5,207 nt of DNA from Fidelibacterota bacterium (lineage in GTDB: Bacteria > Fidelibacterota > UBA2242): contig JAGLWX010000240.1 of assembly GCA_023133185.1 (NCBI GenBank), positions 1-5,207 of the forward strand, given 5' to 3'. The notes beneath the pieces are model-generated. The model was not told where the DNA came from and made no database searches. It saw only the letters and a list, made by a program, of their open reading frames with translations. This document shows positions 1-5,207 of this stretch, one piece after another; the stretch's first letter is position 1, and each line of letters begins with the position of its first letter. Made by a program: the position numbers and the translations under genes.

Positions 1-1098
1 GCTTTCGGATGTCAGAATGTTGGGAATTCGGGTCAAACAGGCGATTACCCGAACACGGTCGGCAATTTCTTTGGAGAATACTTTTCCGGGTTGTGTCGGA
101 GCGCTCAGGATTCCACGATAACCTTTCAGATTTACACAAAACACCTTTTCGCCGTTTCTGATTGCCCAGGCGATGGGCGCCCAGGAGGTCTTACTCATCA
201 GATGCGTGACGTCCTTTGCATTCGTTTTAAATGTCTTTTCCGTAATGACGCGGCGCTTGAGCTCCTCCCGTATCTGCAATAGTGAGTGCTGTCGCATAGC
301 TTCGTTGTAAATGAGAAGAGGGATCAGAGGAATCCGTGGAACGCCTTTGATCTCTATTCGAGTTCCGCCGGTAATGCTGACATTGACATCCTGGCGGGCG
401 GCGCCGATTCCGGTACGAACCTTCCCGGTGCTGCGAACCAGCCAGCGGATAATATTGGCGACATCGGCAACTTCCTGAGGCGTTTTTAAAACCGGTTCTG
501 TGACGGGTTCGATCAGGGGCATTCCAAGCCGATCGGTATTATAAATACGCTGATGACCGATATCCGATATTTCCCTGCATGCATCTTCTTCAAGACCCAA
601 CTGGATAAGACCGATCTTGCGTCCTTTATAGGGAATCCAGCCGTCCACGCCGACAATCGTCGTGCGCTGAAAACCCGTGGGAATGCTGCCGTCGAGATAC
701 TGCTTGCGGGAGATATGAATTTCGTTGACCAGTTTGTAATTCATCAGCATGGCAATCTCGAAAGCAATTTCCAGCGCTTCCTGATTTATCTCAAAGGGCG
801 GCGTGTCATCCATTTCGTAGGTGCAGACAGTTTCGCGATTGATGCGATAGATGATCTCTTTTTTGGTTTTAAATTCCATTAGCGCAGTGCCGTCGTATTC
901 GCCAAGTTCCGAGAGGGTCGGACGCATATGGCGCAGAATTTCAGCGTCGTATTCGTCGGAATATCTGCCGGCGGGGCAACGGCAGAACAATTTCTTTTCT
1001 GTCATTAGCTGTTGATGGATTTCAATACCGGCTTTCAAGCCCAGCATCTCGTAGTCATGTGGGGTCATTTCAGTAAAGGGTTTTATAAATTCGGGCAT
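1..1098 (-). CDS. gatE: Glu-tRNA(Gln) amidotransferase subunit E, archaeal type (N-terminal part, runs off left edge)
   Basis: GatE binds misacylated Glu-tRNA(Gln), activates the glutamyl group with ATP and, with ammonia from the glutaminase subunit GatD, converts it to Gln-tRNA(Gln) in the cytoplasm. The visible 366 codons are open from ATG at 1098 to the window edge; the C-terminal part is missing. The cradle domain fills roughly residues 18-265, with the conserved GLKAGIEIHQQL (20-31), the Cys pair LFCRCP (37-42, likely zinc), SRKQYLDGSIPTGFQRT (130-146), GLEEDACR (168-175) and RQDVNVSI (235-242). From about residue 285 the AspRS-like insertion typical of GatE begins, ending in RIPNILTSES at the edge. 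The DGS/GFQRT wording and the insertion separate it from bacterial GatB, which reads YPDLPKGYQ-like here. The start is supported by AAAGGAT at 1108-1114, nine bases upstream; Met11 is a less likely alternative. No gatD is visible; it could lie beyond the left edge. Family call is firm; substrate is from family knowledge. Confidence 0.93.
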   Translation of the reverse strand, partial: MPEFIKPFTEMTPHDYEMLGLKAGIEIHQQLMTEKKLFCRCPAGRYSDEYDAEILRHMRPTLSELGEYDGTALMEFKTKKEIIYRINRETVCTYEMDDTPPFEINQEALEIAFEIAMLMNYKLVNEIHISRKQYLDGSIPTGFQRTTIVGVDGWIPYKGRKIGLIQLGLEEDACREISDIGHQRIYNTDRLGMPLIEPVTEPVLKTPQEVADVANIIRWLVRSTGKVRTGIGAARQDVNVSITGGTRIEIKGVPRIPLIPLLIYNEAMRQHSLLQIREELKRRVITEKTFKTNAKDVTHLMSKTSWAPIAWAIRNGEKVFCVNLKGYRGILSAPTQPGKVFSKEIADRVRVIACLTRIPNILTSES

Positions 1099-1107
1099 AC
1101 TAAGATT

Positions 1108-1114
1108 ATCCTTT
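1108..1114 (-). promoter_or_regulatory. Ribosome binding site of gatE
   Basis: The minus strand reads AAAGGAT nine bases before the ATG at 1098. It fixes the start of gatE at Met1 rather than Met11. The stop codon of the possible leader mini-ORF (1113-1115) overlaps this site, so translation of the leader could affect access of ribosomes to gatE. Confidence 0.7.
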
Positions 1115-1193
1115 AATACTGATGAAATAAGTGACACACAAACCGGCGTCTCAAAATTGTGAGAGCGACCGGTATTTTTTGATTATTATTCAT
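1113..1193 (-). other. Possible 26-codon leader ORF upstream of gatE
   Basis: On the minus strand an ATG at 1193 opens a 26-codon frame ending in TAA that overlaps the gatE ribosome binding site. The product begins MNNNQKIPV and ends FHQY; it has no recognisable domain. It has no Shine-Dalgarno site, and its ATG lies only six bases past the TTTG of the predicted promoter, so it would have to be translated as a leaderless or nearly leaderless message. The three Asn codons followed by Gln, the internal hairpin and the overlap with the gatE site resemble an attenuation leader, but a frame this short can occur by chance. Reported as a candidate only. Confidence 0.2.
1142..1180. promoter_or_regulatory. 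Hairpin in the gatE leader, terminator-like on the plus strand
   Basis: ACCGGCGTCTCA (1142-1153) pairs with TGAGAGCGACCGGT (1160-1173) to give about 12 base pairs with two single-base bulges and a six-base loop. On the plus strand it is followed by ATTTTTTG (1174-1181), the form of a rho-independent terminator, although no plus-strand gene precedes it. On the minus strand it lies inside the predicted gatE leader and is followed only by the weak tract TTTGTGTGT. It could be a leader regulatory hairpin, a bidirectional terminator insulating the divergent region, or a stop for antisense transcripts crossing gatE. Confidence 0.5.
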
Positions 1194-1198
1194 TGGCT

Positions 1199-1228
1199 CA
1201 AAATTAATATTTAACAGCCGAATTTCAA
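1199..1228 (-). promoter_or_regulatory. Predicted promoter of gatE, Bacteroidota-type
   Basis: The minus strand carries TTG (1226-1228), a 19-base spacer and TAATTTTG (1199-1206). This matches the -33 TTG / -7 TAnnTTTG consensus of the primary sigma factor in Bacteroidota exactly. Transcription would begin near 1191-1194, giving a leader of about 95 bases before gatE. The same architecture is found before tRNA-Asp in this window, which raises confidence in both. Confidence 0.5.
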
Positions 1229-1779
1229 GCAGATTTATTGTCTGGCAGGAAAATATTTTAACCACTAATTATACCCCATTCGAAAAGGGTTTTAACAAAT
1301 AATTAGAACACGGATCGAACGGATACAACGGATATTAACGGATAATTAAGTAATAAGGTAAAAGTAAAACGAAGAACAAATAACAGTTTGTTTTGCTACA
1401 TTATTTTTGCCCAAGTACTTAACTAACACATTGTTAATCTGTGTTAATCCGTTAAATAAGTATTCAAGTTCATGTATTTTATATCCAAAAGTCAGACACG
1501 AAACATAAACCCCACCGTTACCCATGAGAAATTGGTGATGTTCAACAGCAGGCTTATTATAATGTAGATTTCTGCTAATTGATTATCAGAATATTTTTAA
1601 AATTCAATACCAGGACTTATATTGGCAAGAGGAAAAATAGAGAGTACAATGGTTACAAACACGCAACCAAGATAATCCGGAAAATCACTAAAGTCACAAA
1701 GACAGGGACTTGAGTAGTGGCAAAAAGAAGTAAATATCTAAAATTGTCCAGGGCAACATGTCTTTTTGACCATTTAACC
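1229..1779. other. AT-rich intergenic stretch between gatE and the dehydrogenase gene
   Basis: Apart from the CGGAT repeat cluster, I see no coding sequence, structured RNA or recognised operator here. A TATAAT hexamer stands at 1558-1563, but the only -35-like word (TTGGTG, 1532-1537) is 20 bases away and the message would have a leader over 200 bases. Closer to the gene, TAAAATTG (1739-1746) and TCTTTTTG (1761-1768) each match TAnnTTTG with one difference, but neither has a well-spaced TTG. The start of transcription of the dehydrogenase gene therefore cannot be placed. Confidence 0.5.
1306..1460. repeat. Cluster of short CGGAT repeats in inverted arrangement
   Basis: Four units begin with CGGAT on the plus strand at 1311, 1320, 1329 and 1339, with a period of 9-10 bases. 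About 95 bases further on, 1434-1460 carries the same words on the opposite strand: its complement reads TTAACGGATTAACACAGAT. The two arms are imperfect and the middle is AT-rich (1350-1430) with no gene. Short degenerate tandem words of this kind are common between genes in many environmental FCB-type genomes, by my recollection. A second, shorter pair of words, TCACTAAAG and TCACAAAG, stands at 1685-1701. No transposase or target-site duplication is visible. Confidence 0.5.
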
Positions 1780-1784
1780 TAAGG
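1780..1784 (+). promoter_or_regulatory. Ribosome binding site of the FAD/Fe-S dehydrogenase gene
   Basis: TAAGG lies seven bases before the ATG at 1792. It is a modest Shine-Dalgarno match, but the spacing is good and it supports the chosen start; the encoded N-terminus also begins close to where the family's FAD domain begins. Confidence 0.55.
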
Positions 1785-1791
1785 CAAAACC

Positions 1792-4731
1792 ATGACCAAT
1801 ACCGATATTCAAAACAAGCTGCAGCGGTTAAAATCGAATTTTGAAGGTGACATTTATATCGATGAACCGACGTTGTTGATGTACGCTACCGATGCCTCCG
1901 CCTATCGCGAGGTGCCGCTGGCGGTGACGCGTCCCAAAACTAAAAAAGACATTCATACACTGATTGAATTTGCGACCCGCAATCAAACATCTCTAATCCC
2001 CCGGGCTGCCGGTACGTCGCTGGCGGGTCAGGTGGTCGGTGGCGGAATAATCGTTGATATTTCCAAATATTGGACCCGCATTCTGGAAGTCAACCGGGAT
2101 GAACATTGGGTGCGCGTGGAACCAGGCGTCAATCTGGATGAACTCAATCTCTATCTCAAACCCTACGGATTGTTTTTCGGGCCGGAAACCGCAACATCGA
2201 CGCGTTGCCTGATGAGTGGTATGCTGGGCAATAATTCCTGTGGCGCTCATTCGATAATTTATGGCAGCACCCGGGATCACACCATTTGCGTGAAGGGTTT
2301 TTTGAGTGATGGTTCGGAGCTAGAGTTTGGTCCTTTGTCCAAATCGGAATTTGAACAGAAATGTGTTGGCGGCAAACTGGAGAATACCCTCTATTTCCAA
2401 ATGCGCAGTATTTTGTCCGATCTGGAAAATCAAAAAGAAATTCGCACCCGGTTCCCGGATCCCCGGATTAATCGCCGCAATAACGGATATGCCATCGATC
2501 TGCTGCTCGAGACAGAGCCATTCAGCGATGCTTCCAAACCCTTTAATTTTGCAAAATTAGTTGCCGGTTCTGAAGGAACGCTGATTTTTATCACCGAGAT
2601 TAAGTTAAATCTTGTTCCATTGCCTCCAAAAGAAAAGGCTTTGATGTGCATTCATTGTCATACGCTGGAAGAGGCTTTCGAAGGCAACTTGATCGCTTTA
2701 AAGTATAATCCTGGCGCGGTAGAATTGATGGACGATATTATTATTGAACAGACTAAAAATAATATCGAACAGAAAAAGAATCGATTTTTTATTAAAGGAG
2801 AGCCAAAAGTTATCCTGATTGCCGAATTTGCCCGGGAAAAACGGAAAGAAATCGAGACCATTGCGAAACAACTGGAAGAAGAATTGCGCGTGGCTGGTTA
2901 CGGTTATTACTACCCTGTTATCTGGGGTGACGACATTCAGAAAGTCTGGAATTTGCGTAAAGCCGGGCTGGGCTTGTTGGGAAATATTCCCGGTGACGCC
3001 AAACCGGCGCCGGTCATCGAAGATACCGCCGTTCTACCGGAAGATCTACCGGCATATATGCGTGATATCAAGTTCATGCTTAACAAATATGATAAATCCT
3101 GCGTCTATTATGCTCATATCGGCTCCGGTGAATTGCATTTGCGCCCGATCCTGAATCTTAAAAATAGCAAGGATGTCAGGATATTTCACGACATCTTAGC
3201 CGATACCGCCAAACTGGTGAAAAATTATCGCGGGTCTCTGAGCGGTGAACATGGCGATGGACGTCTCCGGGGTGAATTCATCCCCTTTATGATCGGTGAG
3301 AAGAATTACAAGTTGTTGAAAGAAATCAAACAGACCTGGGATCCGCAGCATATCTTCAACCCCGGAAAAATTGTGGATACCCCGATGATGAATACCAGCC
3401 TGCGCTACGTTCCGGACCAGCCGACCAGGGAAATTGAAACGATATTTGACTTTTCCAAAGAGCAGGGAATTGTCCGTGCCGCCGAAAAATGCAACGGTTC
3501 CGGCGACTGCCGCAAATCCTATCTCCTTGGTGGAACTCTGTGTCCTAGCTTCATGGCGACCCGCGACGAAAAAAATCTCACCCGTGCCAGGGCAATTATT
3601 CTGCGGGAATTCCTGACCAATTCACCCAAGGAAAATCCCTTCGACCATAAAGAAATATACGATGTCATGGACTTGTGCCTGTCCTGCAAAGCCTGTAAAT
3701 CGGAATGTCCTTCTTCGGTAGATGTGGCTAAGTTGAAAGCCGAATTCCTCCAGCATTATTACGATGCCAACGGCATTCCGCTCCGCACTCGCGCGATTGC
3801 CTATTTACCAAAAATCCATGCGCTGGGTTCCATTGTACCGGGAATCACAAATTTCTTCATGAAAAACAAACTCAGCTCCGGCATTGTCAAAAAGGTCCTT
3901 GGATTTGAGCCCGGTCGGTCCTTTCCATTATTGCAAAAAACGACATTGCGCAAATGGATGAAGCGCTATGTGCAGAATCTGGATTCAGGAGATTTAAAAA
4001 CGGGCAAAGTCTATCTTTTTACCGATGAGTTTACTAATTTCCTCGACACCGGTATCGGCATTAAAGCCATTCAGTTATTGAATAAATTGGGCTATAAGGT
4101 GATTTTACCGCCCCATCGAGAAAGCGCCCGAACATTTCTATCTAAAGGACTCGTCCGAACCGCCCAAAAAATTGCTCGTAAAAATATCGAAGCATTGAAG
4201 GATTTGGTCAGCGACGAAACTCCGCTGGTTGGCATTGAACCATCAGCGATCCTGGCGTTTCGGGATGAATATCCGGAACTTGTCAATGGTGATTTGAAAG
4301 AAGCTGCAAAACGCATTTCAGAATCAGCCTATATGTTCGATGAATTTTTCATGCGGGAAGTGGCTAAGGGAAATATCTCAGCAGCTCAATTCACAAACGC
4401 CAAACAGCATATCAAACTTCATGGGCATTGCCAGCAAAAGGCAATCGCTTCTACCGATTCTACCAAACAGATGCTTGCTTTCCCGGAAAATTACACGGTT
4501 GAAGAAATCCCATCGGGATGCTGTGGTATGGCTGGAGCATTTGGATTCGAAAAAGAACATTATGAAGTATCTATGAAGGTGGGTGAACTGGTTTTATTCC
4601 CGGCTGTACGGGCAGCCTCACCGGATACGATCATTGCGGCACCGGGCACCAGTTGCCGTCAGCAGATCAAGGACGGAACCGGTCGGGATGCATTGCATCC
4701 GGTTGAGATTATGTATGCGGCATTAAAATAA
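1792..4731 (+). CDS. FAD-linked D-2-hydroxyacid dehydrogenase fused to Fe-S and CCG domains (YdiJ / Dld-II-like)
   Basis: A complete 979-residue, probably cytoplasmic flavo-iron-sulfur enzyme; no signal peptide or membrane segment is seen. Domains in order: FAD-binding PCMH/VAO-type domain (about 20-275) with PRAAGTSLAGQ (70-80), GNNSCGAHSIIYGSTRDH (146-163) and LVAGSEGTLIFITEI (256-270); FAD-oxidase C domain (about 280-528) with HIGSGELHLRP (442-452) and SGEHGDGRLRGE (484-495). H442, H449 and E486 correspond to the metal-binding triad of D-2-hydroxyglutarate dehydrogenases. The Fe-S module has C567, C573 and C584 in the CNGSGDC...CPS form seen in E. coli YdiJ, then CLSCKACKSECP (629-640). 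Two CCG regions follow: the first (about 738-832) has lost its cysteines, the second keeps C880, C910, C911 and C955. Length suits the family (YdiJ about 1018). It should oxidise a D-2-hydroxyacid such as D-lactate or D-2-hydroxyglutarate and pass electrons on through Fe-S centres; substrate and acceptor cannot be read from sequence. It stands alone, divergent from gatE, convergent with tRNA-Asp. Confidence 0.92.
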   Translation: MTNTDIQNKLQRLKSNFEGDIYIDEPTLLMYATDASAYREVPLAVTRPKTKKDIHTLIEFATRNQTSLIPRAAGTSLAGQVVGGGIIVDISKYWTRILEVNRDEHWVRVEPGVNLDELNLYLKPYGLFFGPETATSTRCLMSGMLGNNSCGAHSIIYGSTRDHTICVKGFLSDGSELEFGPLSKSEFEQKCVGGKLENTLYFQMRSILSDLENQKEIRTRFPDPRINRRNNGYAIDLLLETEPFSDASKPFNFAKLVAGSEGTLIFITEIKLNLVPLPPKEKALMCIHCHTLEEAFEGNLIALKYNPGAVELMDDIIIEQTKNNIEQKKNRFFIKGEPKVILIAEFAREKRKEIETIAKQLEEELRVAGYGYYYPVIWGDDIQKVWNLRKAGLGLLGNIPGDAKPAPVIEDTAVLPEDLPAYMRDIKFMLNKYDKSCVYYAHIGSGELHLRPILNLKNSKDVRIFHDILADTAKLVKNYRGSLSGEHGDGRLRGEFIPFMIGEKNYKLLKEIKQTWDPQHIFNPGKIVDTPMMNTSLRYVPDQPTREIETIFDFSKEQGIVRAAEKCNGSGDCRKSYLLGGTLCPSFMATRDEKNLTRARAIILREFLTNSPKENPFDHKEIYDVMDLCLSCKACKSECPSSVDVAKLKAEFLQHYYDANGIPLRTRAIAYLPKIHALGSIVPGITNFFMKNKLSSGIVKKVLGFEPGRSFPLLQKTTLRKWMKRYVQNLDSGDLKTGKVYLFTDEFTNFLDTGIGIKAIQLLNKLGYKVILPPHRESARTFLSKGLVRTAQKIARKNIEALKDLVSDETPLVGIEPSAILAFRDEYPELVNGDLKEAAKRISESAYMFDEFFMREVAKGNISAAQFTNAKQHIKLHGHCQQKAIASTDSTKQMLAFPENYTVEEIPSGCCGMAGAFGFEKEHYEVSMKVGELVLFPAVRAASPDTIIAAPGTSCRQQIKDGTGRDALHPVEIMYAALK

Positions 4732-4747
4732 TATGTGGTTCTTATGT

Positions 4748-4781
4748 TTAAATAAAAAATTCACCCATGATGGTGGGTGAA
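4748..4781 (-). terminator. Rho-independent terminator of tRNA-Asp, possibly shared with the convergent dehydrogenase gene
   Basis: TTCACCCA (4760-4767) pairs perfectly with TGGGTGAA (4774-4781) around a six-base loop. Read on the minus strand, the stem begins six bases after the tRNA end and is followed by TTTTTTATTT, a strong intrinsic terminator. Read on the plus strand, 28 bases past the dehydrogenase stop codon, only ACTTTC follows, so it would be weak in that direction unless the A-tract extends the stem by pairing with the three T's. Confidence 0.8.
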
Positions 4782-4787
4782 CTTTCG

Positions 4788-4861
4788 CGGGGCCGACGAG
4801 ACTCGAACTCGCAACTTCCGGCGTGACAGGCCGGTGCTCTAACCAATTGAACTACGGCTCC
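4788..4861 (-). tRNA. tRNA-Asp (anticodon GTC)
   Basis: The minus strand folds into a 74-base cloverleaf: acceptor GGAGCCG/CGGCCCC, T8-A9, D arm GTTC-AATTGGTTA-GAGC, anticodon stem CCGGC/GCCGG with loop CTGTCAC, five-base variable loop AAGTT, T arm GCGAG-TTCGAGT-CTCGT. The anticodon GTC and the discriminator base G73 are the classic aspartate identity elements. The CCA tail is not encoded (CGA follows G73), so it must be added after transcription. One oddity: A3 stands opposite C70, the only mismatch in the acceptor stem. The gene is transcribed alone, away from ychF and towards the dehydrogenase gene, and ends at a strong terminator. Confidence 0.96.
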
Positions 4862-4892
4862 ATTTTCAAATACCTGAATCAACAGGCGGACG

Positions 4893-4923
4893 CAAATTTA
4901 AAGATTTTCCGCTCTCAGCGCAA
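4893..4923 (-). promoter_or_regulatory. Predicted promoter of tRNA-Asp, Bacteroidota-type
   Basis: The minus strand has TTG (4921-4923), a 20-base spacer and TAAATTTG (4893-4900), an exact match to TTG-N19/20-TAnnTTTG. Transcription would start near 4886, giving a 5' leader of about 25 bases to be trimmed by RNase P. The region 4862-5026 between tRNA and ychF is otherwise AT-rich and without a gene. Confidence 0.5.
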
Positions 4924-5014
4924 GCAGAAATAATCGATTATTTAAGGAAATATATTCCAACTGTGAAATAATATTAATACTTTACACTATGATCTTTTTG
5001 AAAATTTAACTCTC

Positions 5015-5019
5015 AGGAG
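5015..5019 (+). promoter_or_regulatory. Ribosome binding site of ychF
   Basis: AGGAG, seven bases before the ATG at 5027, is a strong Shine-Dalgarno site and fixes the start. Upstream, TATGAT (4988-4993) running into TCTTTTTG (4993-5000) may be part of the promoter, but no well-spaced upstream element is visible. Confidence 0.8.
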
Positions 5020-5026
5020 AACCATA

Positions 5027-5207
5027 ATGGGATTTAAATGCGGTATCGTTGGACTGCCTAACGTCGGTAAGTCAACTTTGTTTAATGCTTTGACACACGC
5101 CCAGGTGCCCATGGAAAATTATCCATTCTGCACCATTGATCCCCATATCGGCATTGTGGAAGTGCCCGATAAGCGGCTGGATTTACTGAAGAAAATATAT
5201 GAGCCGG
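5027..5207 (+). CDS. ychF: Redox-regulated / ribosome-associated ATPase YchF (OLA1 family), N-terminal part, runs off right edge
   Basis: YchF is an Obg-family P-loop NTPase that, unlike its relatives, prefers ATP. It binds ribosomes and affects translation and stress responses in the cytoplasm. The first 60 codons are visible, beginning [17 protein letters not shown], nearly the same as E. coli YchF. The G1/P-loop GLPNVGKST covers residues 9-17; NYPFCTIDP (31-39) is the switch region, and VPDKRLDLL (46-54) is also typical of the family. The family usually has about 365 residues, so roughly five sixths of the gene lies beyond the window, including the NxxE motif that sets ATP preference. The bacterial form of the N-terminus (archaeal proteins differ here) helps place the window in Bacteria. 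It is divergent from tRNA-Asp and appears to have its own promoter region. Confidence 0.96.
   Translation, partial: MGFKCGIVGLPNVGKSTLFNALTHAQVPMENYPFCTIDPHIGIVEVPDKRLDLLKKIYEP

Noticed and set aside
91..882. Three plus-strand open frames (91-282, 286-489, 553-882).
   Set aside because: They lie opposite gatE, which has a strong family match through its whole visible length. The frames encode nothing recognisable and have no good ribosome binding site.
1306..1460. CRISPR array or insertion sequence.
   Set aside because: The repeat units are only 9-10 bases long, degenerate and without spacers. There is no transposase, clear terminal inverted repeat or target-site duplication.
1558..1563. 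A perfect TATAAT hexamer as promoter of the dehydrogenase gene.
   Set aside because: The region is AT-rich, the nearest -35-like word is poor and 20 bases away, and the leader would exceed 200 bases. The other promoters in the window follow a different consensus.
1510..1585. Small hairpins (CACC...GGTG and AGCAG...CTGCT) as a possible RNA or riboswitch.
   Set aside because: The stems are only 4-5 base pairs with long loops; no known riboswitch core or other conserved RNA pattern is apparent.
3490..3547. Apparent loss of one cysteine in the first ferredoxin-like motif of the dehydrogenase (C567, C573, C584 only).
   Set aside because: The same three-cysteine form (CNGNGLC...CPS) is found in E. 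coli YdiJ, so it is normal for the family and not damage.
1993..4576. Several open frames of 60-111 codons on both strands inside the dehydrogenase gene.
   Set aside because: The 979-residue gene is continuous and matches its family from end to end; the overlapping frames look like shadows with no domains.

Overview
The window looks like ordinary chromosome from a bacterium, most likely a member or relative of the FCB group (Bacteroidota, Calditrichota, Marinimicrobiota, KSB1 and similar). Three things point there. Two minus-strand promoters fit the Bacteroidota-type pattern TTG-(19/20)-TAnnTTTG. YchF and tRNA-Asp are of bacterial type, and protein genes have Shine-Dalgarno sites. The long AT-rich gap carries degenerate CGGAT-type short repeats that I associate with these lineages. 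The lineage is an inference, not a proof.

Layout from left to right: (1) positions 1-1098, minus strand, hold the N-terminal 366 codons of an archaeal-type Glu-tRNA(Gln) amidotransferase subunit E (GatE). The gene runs off the left edge. (2) Positions 1099-1791 are a 693-base divergent intergenic region. It holds the gatE ribosome binding site, a leader with a hairpin and a possible 26-codon mini-ORF, a good gatE promoter, and an inverted arrangement of short CGGAT-like repeats. The part nearest the next gene has no convincing signal except a ribosome binding site. (3) Positions 1792-4731, plus strand, encode a complete 979-residue fusion of an FAD-linked D-2-hydroxyacid dehydrogenase with a dicluster Fe-S module and CCG (HdrB/GlpC-like) domains. 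(4) Positions 4748-4781 are a hairpin terminator serving the convergent tRNA and perhaps the dehydrogenase. (5) Positions 4788-4861, minus strand, are tRNA-Asp(GTC), with its promoter at 4893-4923. (6) Positions 5027-5207, plus strand, are the first 60 codons of ychF, running off the right edge.

The genes are functionally independent: each strand change separates single transcription units, and no operon is visible. GatE (with an unseen GatD) would make Gln-tRNA(Gln), the dehydrogenase would oxidise a D-2-hydroxyacid and pass electrons through Fe-S centres, and YchF is a translation-associated P-loop ATPase.

I see no mobile element, CRISPR array, phage gene or defence system, and no clear new system. 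The points most worth a second look are the GatE-type amidotransferase in a bacterial setting, its short leader with hairpin and Asn/Gln-rich mini-ORF, the selective loss of cysteines from the first CCG repeat of the dehydrogenase, and an A-C mismatch in the tRNA-Asp acceptor stem.
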